Shown here piece after piece: positions 27,498 through 36,457 of a DNA stretch of 64,000 bases. The stretch lies in assembly GCA_964590075.1 (NCBI GenBank), contig CAZPXS010000001.1:340752-404751 (forward strand). Direction: 5' to 3'. The position numbers and the translations under genes are program-made. The stretch comes from JAGDVO01 sp964590075 [NCBI: uncultured Aquificales bacterium] (GTDB lineage: Bacteria; Thermosulfidibacterota; Thermosulfidibacteria; Thermosulfidibacterales). Position 1 is the first letter of the stretch; every line of letters begins with the position of its first letter. The notes below the pieces were generated by a model that saw only the letters and a program-made list of their open reading frames with translations, searched no databases and was not told where the DNA came from.

Positions 27498-28286
27498 GTG
27501 AGGAGGGTTTTTCTTGGAATCGTAATGGTAGTGGTGATGGTTTGTAATCTTTATGCTATTCCCACGAAGCTTGTTGTTAGGGTTAAGGCTAACGATGCAA
27601 AGTTTGTAGGTACTGCTGTTGGGGAACTAAAGGTGGCGGTGAGGGATGCCTTAACCGGTAGTATATTAGCTACAGGAACTATAAAAGGGGGTACAGGTAA
27701 CACAGATATAATAATGAAAAAACCGATAGTGAGGGGAACTATTCTATCAGAGGGTGGTGCTGCGAGTAGTGAGTTTGTTCTGGATATCGATGAACCGATG
27801 AAGCTTGAGATAGAGGTTGTTGGTCCCTTGGGCGCCGGAAATAACATTCATAGAGAAGTAAAGACTACTTGGCTCATTCCCGGGAGGGATATTACTGGGG
27901 ATGGTATTGTTTTTACTTTCTATGGCTTGATAGTACATGTTTACAGTCCAAAACCTCACGAATTCTACAAGGTGGGGGAAAGGGTAACTATAGGAGCTCA
28001 TGTTACTCCGATGTGTGGTTGTCCTGTTAGACCCGATTTTATCTGGGATGCTAATAAGTTTAACGTGCTTGCTATTGTTTACTTTGAAGGTAAGAAGATA
28101 CTGGAACTTCCTATGAAGTGGGCGGGTAGGATTAGCCATTTTGAAACGAGTTTTACCCCTGATAAAAAGGGAGAGTATAGGGTTGTAGTCGTTGCAAGTG
28201 ATAACAGCAACAATCAGGGTGTGGGTATTACCGGGCTTGTTGTTGTACCGGAAGATGTTTATAATAAAACCTTAGGTGTAAAGTGA
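27498..28286 (+). CDS. Secreted two-domain protein with CGC motif, unrecognised
   Basis: 262-aa exported protein. A signal peptide (RRVFLGIVMVVVMVCNLYA) is followed by a mostly beta N-terminal domain (about 22-140) and a second Ig-like beta domain (about 150-255) that opens VYSPKPHEFYKVGERVTIG and ends with KKGEYRVVVVASD. Between its first strands lies the striking TPMCGCPVRPDFIWDA, with a Cys-Gly-Cys that could bind metal; this is inference. No further cysteines occur in the mature chain, so the pair is isolated. I do not recognise a named family. GTG start with AGGAGGA upstream. It is 18 bp before a ferritin-like/VIT1 gene. Confidence 0.8.
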   Translation: MRRVFLGIVMVVVMVCNLYAIPTKLVVRVKANDAKFVGTAVGELKVAVRDALTGSILATGTIKGGTGNTDIIMKKPIVRGTILSEGGAASSEFVLDIDEPMKLEIEVVGPLGAGNNIHREVKTTWLIPGRDITGDGIVFTFYGLIVHVYSPKPHEFYKVGERVTIGAHVTPMCGCPVRPDFIWDANKFNVLAIVYFEGKKILELPMKWAGRISHFETSFTPDKKGEYRVVVVASDNSNNQGVGITGLVVVPEDVYNKTLGVK

Positions 28287-28304
28287 AAATTAAGAAGGGG
28301 AGGT

Positions 28305-29168
28305 ATGAGTATAGGCGAAGATATCATCTTAAACTTTCAGCGAAACGAGATAACGGAATATCATGTATATAAGTTACTTGCGAGGTGGGTAGGAGGTAGT
28401 AACGGAGAAGTTTTAAGTAGAATAGCTGAGGATGAACTTAGACACTGCCATATATGGAGGGAAATTACCGGTAAGGATGTGAAGCCAAATAAAATAAGGA
28501 TCTTTTTTTATCTTGTGGTATATCTTATCTTTGGTTTGACCTTTGCGGTTAAGTTGTTGGAAAAGGGTGAGGAGAAGGCTGAGAAGCTTTATAGGGAGGT
28601 GGAAAAATTTTATCCTGTCGCTGGTGAGATTCTGAGGGATGAGTTTTCCCATGAAGAGATGCTTCTAAAGCTTATAGAGGAGGAGCGTCTTAGGTATATA
28701 GGGTCTATCGTACTTGGACTTAACGATGCTCTGGTGGAACTTACCGGTTCCCTTGCTGGATTTACCTTTGCGATGCAGAATAGTAAAATAATAGGTGTTG
28801 CTGGGGTAATACTCGGGATTTCGGCTGCTTTATCGATGGGCGCTTCTGAGTATCTATCCCAAAAGTCGGAGAAGGATAAAAGTAAAAGTCCCGTTAAAGC
28901 CTCTATTTATACCGGCTTGGTCTATATGATTACGGTTTTTCTTCTTACCTGGCCTTTCTTCGTATTTTCGAGTTACATCGTTGCCTTTGTTCTATCACTT
29001 TTATCTGCCATTGGGATAATCTATCTTTTTAGTCTTTTTATCTCTGTGATAAACGATGTCGATTTTAAGAAGGAGTTTACGGAAATGTTATCCATAAGTA
29101 TGGGAGTAGCAGTTATATCCTTCTTAGTTGGTATCATAGCGAGAAAGAGCTTGGGTATCGAAATTTAA
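28305..29168 (+). CDS. Ferritin-like/VIT1 (CCC1-type) membrane metal protein
   Basis: Two-part protein of the rubrerythrin-VIT1 type. Residues about 1-130 form a ferritin-like domain with possible di-iron ligands Glu15, Glu42/Glu44 and His47, then EILRDEFSHEEML. A hydrophobic stretch (IFFYLVVYLIFGLTF) lies within it. From about 135 a VIT1/CCC1 membrane domain begins SIVLGLNDALVELTGSLAGFTFA, then LSMGASEYLSQKSE, with five hydrophobic helices. Such proteins export or store Fe(II) or Mn(II). 287 aa, normal for the class. AGGGGAGG precedes the ATG. Probably co-transcribed with the secreted CGC-motif protein. Confidence 0.87.
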   Translation: MSIGEDIILNFQRNEITEYHVYKLLARWVGGSNGEVLSRIAEDELRHCHIWREITGKDVKPNKIRIFFYLVVYLIFGLTFAVKLLEKGEEKAEKLYREVEKFYPVAGEILRDEFSHEEMLLKLIEEERLRYIGSIVLGLNDALVELTGSLAGFTFAMQNSKIIGVAGVILGISAALSMGASEYLSQKSEKDKSKSPVKASIYTGLVYMITVFLLTWPFFVFSSYIVAFVLSLLSAIGIIYLFSLFISVINDVDFKKEFTEMLSISMGVAVISFLVGIIARKSLGIEI

Positions 29169-29212
29169 ACCATCCCTATGACTTGAGTAGCATAAAAAAT
29201 AATAAATTAAAG

Positions 29213-29285
29213 CTCCCGGGGAGGGAGTCGAACCCCCGACCAGGCGGTTAACAGCCGCCCGCTCTGCCGGCTGAGCTACCCGGGA
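29213..29285 (-). tRNA. tRNA-Asn (anticodon GTT)
   Basis: Read on the minus strand: acceptor TCCCGGG pairs with CCCGGGA, discriminator G, D-arm with TAGCTCAG, anticodon loop CTGTTAA between GGCGG and CCGCC, T-arm GGGGGTTCGACTCCC. No CCA encoded. A T-rich tract (TTATTATTTTTTATG) 3-20 bases downstream is likely the termination signal. Confidence 0.97.
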
Positions 29286-29300
29286 ACTTAACTGATCTAA

Positions 29301-29329
29301 TATATAGCCAAGAGCCCTTTCCTTGTCAA
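29301..29329 (-). promoter_or_regulatory. Sigma-70 promoter for tRNA-Asn overlapping the pglB stop codon
   Basis: On the minus strand TTGACA (29329-29324), exactly 17 bp, then TATATA (29306-29301). Expected start about nine bases before the tRNA. The -35 hexamer contains the TGA stop of the upstream oligosaccharyltransferase gene. Confidence 0.85.
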
Positions 29330-31467
29330 TACCTGTCCTTCACTCTGTAAACTACCATTACGGGAAAATCGTCGAGTACAAGTTCAAAAAACCTCGGGTC
29401 ATAATTTCTCAGGATGAACATTTTGTTGAAGAGACTATCGGTTTGGCTTGGATCAAGTACGAGGACAAGGGCCCTTGTGCCTTTTGGTGTGTCCACCACT
29501 TCAACGTCTATCCCCACATCTCTGACAGGTATTTCATTAGCTTTATTACCCGTTTTTATTATTATTCTTCTTACAGGTATCTCCTGTGAACGAGTCCTTA
29601 GAACTTTGTTTTCCGTATCGAACTCCACCCCTATATCTTCACAAAAGATGGACTTGTCGTTCACGTTGTAACATTTCTCAGGCAGGATTATTTTCCCGCT
29701 ATTTCCTGTTTTAGTCTTGAAATCATAGGTTCCAAAGTAATTTATCCAACCAAATTTAGGTATAAGATCAGCTGTGAAAACCCAATAGGTAGGTACTTTT
29801 ATAGGAGCTTTGAATTCACCTTTTTCAACTCTACTTACTATCTCCTCTCCCTTTACACCATTATTTATAAGCTCAATGATCTTATTAAGCCCGTAGTTTG
29901 TTATAAATGATGTGATCAACCAACCCTTTTCCGGATTATCCACGGAAAAGCTTCTCGCTACAAAGTAGGTTTTCGGTGAGGTTTGACTACCACCATCGTG
30001 TACATTAGCCCTTTCGGAGTAGAGGTTGAAGGCATAACCATAGTCCCACCAGGTCCATATTACCGAGTTTTGGGGAGTATTATTCTTTATCCATTCCATA
30101 TCTCTCACCGTATTTGCACTAGCCTTTGGTGTGCTTATTACGTATTCATTTACGTCCCATTGGACCATGATCGAGAGTATTAAAGCGATAAAACCAGTTA
30201 TACTTTTTACTATTATAATTTTCTTTTCTCCTGTAATGAGTTTTTCCATTGCAAATTCAACTAAATAACCCAATCCAAATCCTGCGAAGGGAGCAAGATA
30301 CATAATAAACCTTGCCCCGCTTCTGAATGATAATAGACCCATTATGAATATCGGTATAAGATAAAGCGCCTTTTTCCACTTTGTTATTATATAGACAAAA
30401 AAGCCGATTAAACCTATAGCTGAAAATAGGGAATTTAGGTACAAGCTCTTAAGGATAGCCATCACCTCTAGTTTTTGTAACTCTGAGATAGATAGGAAGA
30501 CGTTTGGGAAATCCGAAAAGAATTTGTCTACGTTTGTCTTCAAGTTTATTCCTATTACGAGGGTCATTACCTGTTTATATAACTGTAAAGGAGCTTCATA
30601 GAGGTACCATAACTGAGGTAGAAGAATTATAACCCAGGAGATTATCCTATCTCTATTTATCTTCCCGTTTATAAGAGTATCGCCTATAAATAGAAAGACT
30701 AATTGAACTATTATTATATTGGAATGGGCGTACCAGAGGTAGTATAGGAGCGTGGTAATTGAGAGTAAGATCGAGTATATGAATCTCTTATTTTTTTCGT
30801 TATAAACAACAAGTAGTGAAAGTAGTGAAATAGAGAAGGGGAAGAAGAGATTTAACATGTCGTGGTCTAATCTCATAAGGTTGGTTCTTGCTAAGAATAT
30901 TGGGGAACTAACTGCGGTGAGGGCTCCAAGGATACCACCCCACGGACTTTTAGTTAGTAACCCGTATATAAATAGAGGTATAACGGTTAGTGTTGTAAGT
31001 ATATAAACTCCATGCCATGTTATGCTTTCGAAGGAAGCCTTGGTTAATCTGTTGATTATATATACAAATATACTCGGCCCATTCCCGCTTATACCGTATT
31101 CCGGGTATATCTTTGTTTCATTTAACTGAGTTTTTAAGATATTATCCGGGTAGAATCTAAGTGGATCTGGTTTACCTATCTTGAAGTTTCCGTTTATCAT
31201 GTCCTTTGCTATCCTTGCGAAATAGAAGGAATCGTATTCGCTGTAGATAGGTGTTCCATTGTAGAAAAATACACTTTTATTTTCCTCCCAGAATTTTACA
31301 TCCCTTAACCTTATGTATATAGAAAAGATGGCAACTAGTAGGATAGAAATTATGAGGATGATTGTGTTAAGTAGCTTCAGTGTTTTTTCTCTTCCTCTAT
31401 TATCCTCTGTGATAGGTGTTCTATCAGACTTCTCAGTTTTTCTGACACCCTTATTCTGTAGTGCCAT
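29326..31467 (-). CDS. pglB: PglB/STT3-type oligosaccharyltransferase
   Basis: Would transfer a lipid-linked glycan to Asn of exported proteins. About 11-13 membrane helices fill residues 30-435. Conserved sites: Asp79 in EYDSFYFAR, Asp201-His-Asp203 in [12 protein letters not shown] (326-329) matching the SVSE loop, [15 protein letters not shown], and WWDYG at 473-477 in the periplasmic domain. 713 aa, as in Campylobacter PglB. No glycosyltransferases or flippase are nearby, so glycan assembly must be elsewhere. Start ATG has AGGGGTG and lies 91 bp inside the 3' end of pncB. STT3 proteins are universal in archaea and scattered in bacteria. Confidence 0.92.
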   Translation of the reverse strand: MALQNKGVRKTEKSDRTPITEDNRGREKTLKLLNTIILIISILLVAIFSIYIRLRDVKFWEENKSVFFYNGTPIYSEYDSFYFARIAKDMINGNFKIGKPDPLRFYPDNILKTQLNETKIYPEYGISGNGPSIFVYIINRLTKASFESITWHGVYILTTLTVIPLFIYGLLTKSPWGGILGALTAVSSPIFLARTNLMRLDHDMLNLFFPFSISLLSLLVVYNEKNKRFIYSILLSITTLLYYLWYAHSNIIIVQLVFLFIGDTLINGKINRDRIISWVIILLPQLWYLYEAPLQLYKQVMTLVIGINLKTNVDKFFSDFPNVFLSISELQKLEVMAILKSLYLNSLFSAIGLIGFFVYIITKWKKALYLIPIFIMGLLSFRSGARFIMYLAPFAGFGLGYLVEFAMEKLITGEKKIIIVKSITGFIALILSIMVQWDVNEYVISTPKASANTVRDMEWIKNNTPQNSVIWTWWDYGYAFNLYSERANVHDGGSQTSPKTYFVARSFSVDNPEKGWLITSFITNYGLNKIIELINNGVKGEEIVSRVEKGEFKAPIKVPTYWVFTADLIPKFGWINYFGTYDFKTKTGNSGKIILPEKCYNVNDKSIFCEDIGVEFDTENKVLRTRSQEIPVRRIIIKTGNKANEIPVRDVGIDVEVVDTPKGTRALVLVLDPSQTDSLFNKMFILRNYDPRFFELVLDDFPVMVVYRVKDRY

Positions 31468-32759
31468 TTTTCACCCCTTATCCTTTTTGCTTCTTCTGGT
31501 AGTAGCGTGTAGTTACTCAAACAGGATTCCCTTATCCTGTTTATGGATGGGTAGTCCACTATCACCCTGCCATTTTCCATGAATTTTCTAAGTAATGGGT
31601 AGGCTTCTTTTTCCGGGGCTTTTTCATCCGATAGACATATGACATCTTCGACCATTACTCCGTTTCTTATAACTCGCCAAACCTGCTTTTTCCCGGGTAG
31701 AGTTATTTTTCCGGTTGATAGCTTTATCTTCGGTCCAGATTCATCTTCAACGAGTTTATACACCCCTCCGAGGCTGGGTGCATCCTTCGAAACTCCCATC
31801 TCCGTTCCTACTCCGAAGATATCAACCTGGGCACCGTTAGCTATTAGATCCTCGATCCTGTACTCATTTAGATCACCACTTAGAACTATCTTCACATAAT
31901 GGAGATTCTCCCTATCCAACATCTCCCTCACTGTTTTACTTAACTTTACAAGATTGCCGGAGTCTATCCTCACACCCCTTAGTCTATATCCCTTTCTTTC
32001 CATTTCCTTTGCAACTATAATAGCGTTTTTTGCTCCCTCTATAACATCGTAGGTGTCGATCAATAGTATAGCGTTATTTGGAAAATGTTGGACAAAAACT
32101 CTAAAGGCGGTTAACTCATCCTTAAAACTCATGATGTATGAGTGTGCCATTGTCCCAACTACAGGTATGTTGTAGAGTTTTCCTGCAAGTACGTTACTTG
32201 TACCCGTACAACCTGCTATGTAGGATGCTCTCGCCGCTTTTATCGCTGCATCTACACTGTGATCCCTACGTGGTGAAAAATCTACCACACTTCTTGCCTT
32301 TGCCGATATCACTACCCTTGCCGACTTTGAAGCTACCATCGACTGGTAGTTGAAGACGTTAAGTAGAAAGGTCTCTACTATTTGTGCTTCTATTCTCGGA
32401 GCCGTTACCCTTATTACTGGTTCCTGTTGAAAAAATATCTCCCCCTCTGGTATCGCCCATACTTCCCCGGTAAATCTAAAATCTCTAAGGTAGTCTAAAA
32501 AGTCTTGCGAAAAGAGATTCAAACTTTTAAGGTATTCTATCGCCTCTTTCGAGAATTTCAGGTTTTCAAGGTAGTAGAGTATCTGTTCTAATCCGCAGGA
32601 TACAAGGAAGTTCCTGTTCTCCGGTAGTTCTCTAACGAAGAGATCAAAGGTCGATAAATCGTTCATTCCGGCTCTGTAGTAACTATCAGCCATGGTGAGT
32701 TCATATAGATCGGTAAGTAGGGCCATATTATCCGGAGTTACAAAGCCGAATTCTACCAC
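31377..32759 (-). CDS. pncB: Nicotinate phosphoribosyltransferase
   Basis: Makes nicotinate mononucleotide from nicotinic acid and PRPP in NAD salvage. N-terminus [19 protein letters not shown], catalytic region [38 protein letters not shown] with the conserved His, and [18 protein letters not shown] are diagnostic. 460 aa. Starts with GTG after AAGGAGAGGAGAGG. Overlaps the upstream 91-aa gene by seven bases and the downstream pglB start by 91. Confidence 0.95.
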   Translation of the reverse strand: MVEFGFVTPDNMALLTDLYELTMADSYYRAGMNDLSTFDLFVRELPENRNFLVSCGLEQILYYLENLKFSKEAIEYLKSLNLFSQDFLDYLRDFRFTGEVWAIPEGEIFFQQEPVIRVTAPRIEAQIVETFLLNVFNYQSMVASKSARVVISAKARSVVDFSPRRDHSVDAAIKAARASYIAGCTGTSNVLAGKLYNIPVVGTMAHSYIMSFKDELTAFRVFVQHFPNNAILLIDTYDVIEGAKNAIIVAKEMERKGYRLRGVRIDSGNLVKLSKTVREMLDRENLHYVKIVLSGDLNEYRIEDLIANGAQVDIFGVGTEMGVSKDAPSLGGVYKLVEDESGPKIKLSTGKITLPGKKQVWRVIRNGVMVEDVICLSDEKAPEKEAYPLLRKFMENGRVIVDYPSINRIRESCLSNYTLLPEEAKRIRGEKWHYRIRVSEKLRSLIEHLSQRIIEEEKKH

Positions 32760-33028
32760 CCTCTCCTCTCCTTATCTATCTGTATCACTATTTCGGAAAA
32801 GATTTTCCAAAGGGCTTTGTCGATCTTTATATCGAGTGGTTCTTCATAATCGAAGGATTCACCTAATGCCTCAAGTATCTCCTCTATCTCCACACCTTCG
32901 TACATTACGAGCCTTTCTAACGTTCTGCCCGCTGCCCTCTTCATATCATCTCTAGTGGGATTGTTCCTGTCATCGAGCATGTTAAGAGCTATACTTACTA
33001 TTACCCTTCTATTTATCCCACCCATCAC
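32753..33028 (-). CDS. Unknown 91-aa protein
   Basis: Small soluble protein I do not recognise. It reads as an N-terminal helical segment ([14 protein letters not shown]), a central segment [30 protein letters not shown], and a C-terminal amphipathic helix. No cysteines, signal peptide or membrane helix. Its codon usage matches its neighbours. It overlaps both adjacent genes (4 bp with the patatin, 7 bp with pncB), which supports it being a real coupled gene. GTG start; an ATG one codon downstream is equally possible. Confidence 0.75.
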   Translation of the reverse strand: MMGGINRRVIVSIALNMLDDRNNPTRDDMKRAAGRTLERLVMYEGVEIEEILEALGESFDYEEPLDIKIDKALWKIFSEIVIQIDKERRGW

Positions 33029-33960
33029 ACCACCACTGGTTTTATCTTTTTTATCTTCTCAATACTATTTTTCTTTCTTTTATTCAAAGGGTTCAGTTTC
33101 TTAAATAGCATTTTAGTTTTTATGTGCCTTAAAAGGTTTTTCGTGGCCATTACCCCCCTTTCAAATATCTCGTTGGCCTTATCAAAGTCGTTCCAGTAAT
33201 AGTCTCCCACATCCGGTTCGATAAGAACATCCATCTCATCTCTTCTCATCTCACATAGATAGAATCTCGCTATCTCATCTGACCTGAGAATTATGCTCAT
33301 GGAGTTCTTTATGGGTTCACTACTTTCCAGGTCCTTTGATACATTAACCCCTATCACAAAGTCCGCCCCAAGCATGTAGCAGATAGAGGAAGGTATAACA
33401 TCCACCCAACCTCCATCTACCAGCAACATACCCCTGAGTTGTATAGGTGGGAATATACCAGGTATAGCGGAGCTTGCGGCTACGGAGGATAGTATGTTCC
33501 CCCTCGTTATCACTACTTCCCTTCCCGTTATTATATCGAGTGAAATAACAGCTGTCTTTAATAACAGATCCTCTATGTTTTTGTTATACTCATCTTTCAG
33601 TATAACCTTTAGTCCCTCTATGTACTCCTTTTCGCCGATTATACTTGTCGAGGTAAACAGCCTTGCATAGGTTTTCCCGATCTTTATAAACTCAAATAAC
33701 TGTTCCAGTGGATTCTTTTTAACCTTTTCTTTAAACATCGATGAGAGCTCTTTAAGATACTTTTCCCTTATCGCGTAATTTATATCCTGCCATAGTTTTT
33801 CCCAGGAGGGGTGGTTGGCATACTTTACCGCTATTATAGAGCCTATCGAGGTGCCACAAATCACGGATACTTTGATTCCCTCTTCCTCTAGGACCTTTAG
33901 CACACCTATATGGGCTATCCCCCTTGCTCCACCGCCACCTAAAGCTAATCCGATTTTCAT
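33025..33960 (-). CDS. Patatin-like phospholipase (RssA type)
   Basis: Ser-Asp dyad lipid acyl hydrolase. Oxyanion loop LGGGGARGIAHIGVL (7-21), nucleophile Ser38 in GTSIGS, and Asp182 in LLVDGGWVDVIP. The bacterial RssA subgroup is short and soluble, as here; an amphipathic Lys-rich C-terminus (KKLNPLNKRKKNSIEKIKK) could touch membranes. 311 aa. Third of a run of coupled small genes; overlaps both neighbours by four bases. The lipid substrate is unknown. Confidence 0.92.
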   Translation of the reverse strand: MKIGLALGGGGARGIAHIGVLKVLEEEGIKVSVICGTSIGSIIAVKYANHPSWEKLWQDINYAIREKYLKELSSMFKEKVKKNPLEQLFEFIKIGKTYARLFTSTSIIGEKEYIEGLKVILKDEYNKNIEDLLLKTAVISLDIITGREVVITRGNILSSVAASSAIPGIFPPIQLRGMLLVDGGWVDVIPSSICYMLGADFVIGVNVSKDLESSEPIKNSMSIILRSDEIARFYLCEMRRDEMDVLIEPDVGDYYWNDFDKANEIFERGVMATKNLLRHIKTKMLFKKLNPLNKRKKNSIEKIKKIKPVVV

Positions 33961-34217
33961 TCCCTTTTGAAGCTCCAGAACAACCTCTCCATCAACCTCT
34001 CTTCCGGGAAGGCGAGTAAAAATTCGTTCTTGTCCATTCTAAAGGGATAATTCTCGATTAGTTCTATAAGTATCTTATACGCTCTGTTAATCTCTACTAA
34101 TTCCTCTTCATTTGCTACTTTTACCTTTTTTCTGTATCTTTCTTTTAGTTCTCTTAAACTTACGGGTGGATTTATCTCAAGTATACTCAGAGCCTTTATT
34201 ATATCATCATATTTCAA
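33957..34217 (-). CDS. J-domain-like protein lacking the HPD motif
   Basis: 86-aa protein with the helix II and III pattern of a J-domain: PPVSLRELKERYRKKVK followed by EEELVEINRAYKILIELIENYPFR. A true J-domain has a loop with His-Pro-Asp between these helices; here the loop is shortened to VANEE and HPD is absent, so DnaK ATPase stimulation is not expected. I recall HPD-containing relatives with the same tail (NYPFR, FPEE) in Campylobacterota. TTG start overlaps the PIN-like gene stop by four bases. Confidence 0.75.
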   Translation of the reverse strand: MKYDDIIKALSILEINPPVSLRELKERYRKKVKVANEEELVEINRAYKILIELIENYPFRMDKNEFLLAFPEERLMERLFWSFKRE

Positions 34218-34780
34218 ACCTTTTCTCTCCTTACCAGCGGTAGTTTTTTCTCCCTTATAAAGAATTCCGAAGATTCTCTTATATTCACGGCGAGTTTTTT
34301 CTCACCCTGTGTCTCTACTAATCTACCTATACTAGCTCTTACCTTCTCAAGCGTTTCACTCTCATAGTAACCGATGAGGCCTATCGTAGAGGTAGGTAGC
34401 TTGAAATAACTATTTATCCTATCAAGTCCATCCTTTAGGTCCGATAGTTTTTTGGAGCAGGTTACTATAACCGCGTTGTTCTTACTTGCTATAAGATAGT
34501 GAACTCCAAGGGGATAGTCTTTATTTTCTAAGACTTTATTATAAACATACTTTCTTCCAAATTCTAAGTCTTCCTCCTGAATCTTAAGTACCGGTGGGTT
34601 TATCTCGTTTAATAGCCTAGCTACGTACTCTCTATCGGGTTCATCCATGTTGTGAATTTCTGCTAAAACAAGATCCGATACAAAGTAGTCGAAATCCTTT
34701 ATCTCAGATAGGAGTTTCTCTTTAAATTCCTCCCTTATAGCTAATAATAGGCTGGTAGTTTCTATGTACTTTTTAGGCAT
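34214..34780 (-). CDS. Degenerate PIN-domain-like protein
   Basis: 188-aa protein whose first 115 residues follow a PIN-domain layout: KYIETTSLLLAI at the start, VSDLVLAEIHN with Glu41, and PLGVHYLIASKNNAVIVTCSKKL at the position of the third and fourth motifs. PIN nucleases use four acidic residues; here the first is Glu7 instead of Asp, and the later ones (usual DALH and TxD) read GVH and TCS, so the metal site looks incomplete. No antitoxin-like gene precedes it. It may be an inactive or RNA-binding PIN relative; assignment is moderate. Confidence 0.65.
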   Translation of the reverse strand: MPKKYIETTSLLLAIREEFKEKLLSEIKDFDYFVSDLVLAEIHNMDEPDREYVARLLNEINPPVLKIQEEDLEFGRKYVYNKVLENKDYPLGVHYLIASKNNAVIVTCSKKLSDLKDGLDRINSYFKLPTSTIGLIGYYESETLEKVRASIGRLVETQGEKKLAVNIRESSEFFIREKKLPLVRREKV

Positions 34781-34783
34781 CTT

Positions 34784-35335
34784 CTACCCCCTTTTTTTCG
34801 AAAAGCCGTATCTACCTATGATTTCACCAAGTGTAGAGTATTCCGATGAGAATGGTAGGAAGGCTAATGGATTGAGAGAATCTAAGGTTGGTTTATAATT
34901 TTCGTCGACATAAAGGTTTACCACTTTACCTATAAACATAGTATGTACACCAACAGGTAGCTCGTGTACGACTTCACATTCAATGTTAACAGGGCATTCC
35001 ATGATTAGAGGTACACCGGTTACCTCTCCCTTAAAGATGGTAAAGTTACATAGTTCAAATTTGTTGGCATTCTTGCCGCTTACCGTTCCACAGATATCAA
35101 CCTTTTCAACCATATTAGCTGTAGGCATGTTTATTCCGAATACGGAATCTTCCTTTATAAGCTTGTAGGAGTGTCTTGTAGGTCTTATGGATATGTAGAG
35201 CTGGGGAGGATCGGAACAGACTATTCCCGTCCACGCTATAGTGACTATGTTGGGACTATTTATACCGCATGTAACGAGAACACATGGTGTTGGATACATA
35301 AACCTTTCCGTTGGATTTATCCTCTTTTTAGCCAT
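34784..35335 (-). CDS. Flavin reductase-like FMN-binding protein
   Basis: Split-barrel flavoprotein of the flavin reductase/flavoredoxin family. PTPCVLVTCGINSPNIVTIAWTGIVCSDPPQLYIS is the FMN-binding core (quoted in part), followed by ECPVNIECEVVH and HTMFIGKVVNLYVDE. 183 aa from the ATG at 35335, the usual length; an upstream frame extension of 21 codons adds nothing conserved. First gene of a seven-gene minus-strand run. Electron partner is unknown. Confidence 0.87.
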   Translation of the reverse strand: MAKKRINPTERFMYPTPCVLVTCGINSPNIVTIAWTGIVCSDPPQLYISIRPTRHSYKLIKEDSVFGINMPTANMVEKVDICGTVSGKNANKFELCNFTIFKGEVTGVPLIMECPVNIECEVVHELPVGVHTMFIGKVVNLYVDENYKPTLDSLNPLAFLPFSSEYSTLGEIIGRYGFSKKRG

Positions 35336-35374
35336 ACTTGAACCCCCGTACTCAAAATTGTTAATTATATAAGT

Positions 35375-36457
35375 ATGGAAAACTACATTATAAGTCAACT
35401 TTTAAGGCTTATATCGATACCTAGTGTTTCTGGTAGGGAGAGCGATATCCTATTCTATATCGAGGAAGAGATAGAAAGGATAGGTCTAGATTACGAGAGA
35501 CAAAAGGTAGAGGGGAGTTATTATAATGTCTTAGTTGGAGATGTTAAAAAGCCGAGATGGGTTGTTTGTACCCACGTTGATACGGTTGCTCCTATCGACC
35601 TAATGCCTCCGAGGGCGGAAATTAAAAACGATAGGATTTATGGTCTCGGTGCATGTGATGTAAAATCTGGGATAGCGGTTATGCTTGCCCTCCTTAAGGA
35701 GTTTAAGGAGCTTATTGAGGGAAAGGGTATTTTATTTGCCTTTCTCGTAGATGAGGAGAAGGATGGGAGAGGATCCAAGGAACTATCACATTACCTCTCT
35801 AACATTGAAGGGATAAAGGGTGCTATAGTGATAGAGCCTACCAATATGGAGTTAGCTATAAGAGAGGCGGGATCGATCGAAGTTATGTGCTTTGTTGAGG
35901 GGAAATGGGCCCATGGATCATGTCCCGAGGCCGGAGATAACGCTATAATAAAGGCTATAGATCTAATAAAGGAGTTTGACAAACTACCTTTTCTTGAGGA
36001 TAGGGATGAGTTCCTGGGTGTATCCACTTACAACATCCTATACTTCAATGGTGGTAGTGAGGAACTTAGAGTTCCGGCAAAGGCTAAATTCTTGGTCGAC
36101 TTTAGAATAATGCCTGCGAGAAATACGGATGAGGCTGTGGGTAGCATTGTATCTCTCTTTAAAAAGTACGGTGTTACCTATGAGTTTAGGGATATATCGG
36201 GAGGTTTTGCTATAGATGAGTCTGAGGAAGTTGTGAGGCTCCTAGGGTTGGCCTACGAAGAGGTTTTAGGAAGTAAGCCGGTTTTAGGTGGTATGAAGAG
36301 TTGGACCGATGCTGAGAACCTCTACACTATAGAGATACCACCTGTGGTTTTTGGTCCTGGTAGACTTGAGGATGCCCATACCCCTTGGGAAAACGTGGCA
36401 ATTAAGGATCTACTTGACTTCCATAGAGTCCTGAGGAGATTTGTTGAGATAGTTTAG
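35375..36457 (+). CDS. M20-family metallopeptidase (ArgE/DapE/CPG2 group)
   Basis: Zinc deacylase or peptidase. Zinc ligands and catalytic residues are in VVCTHVDTV (His, Asp), GLGACDVKSGIAVMLAL (Asp), FLVDEEKDGRGS (Glu-Glu) and IVIEPTNMEL; GKWAHGSCPEAGDNAI is the dimerisation-domain His region. A final His in DAHTPWE completes the site. 360 aa. Closest to the LysK/ArgE/DapE sort; exact substrate cannot be decided. It starts 39 bp from the divergent flavin reductase gene and its end overlaps the convergent Nudix gene by 48 bp. Confidence 0.88.
   Translation: MENYIISQLLRLISIPSVSGRESDILFYIEEEIERIGLDYERQKVEGSYYNVLVGDVKKPRWVVCTHVDTVAPIDLMPPRAEIKNDRIYGLGACDVKSGIAVMLALLKEFKELIEGKGILFAFLVDEEKDGRGSKELSHYLSNIEGIKGAIVIEPTNMELAIREAGSIEVMCFVEGKWAHGSCPEAGDNAIIKAIDLIKEFDKLPFLEDRDEFLGVSTYNILYFNGGSEELRVPAKAKFLVDFRIMPARNTDEAVGSIVSLFKKYGVTYEFRDISGGFAIDESEEVVRLLGLAYEEVLGSKPVLGGMKSWTDAENLYTIEIPPVVFGPGRLEDAHTPWENVAIKDLLDFHRVLRRFVEIV

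Noticed and set aside
29936-29944. TTATCCACG, near a DnaA box
   Set aside because: Single copy inside the pglB coding sequence with no other boxes or AT-rich unwinding region; not an origin.
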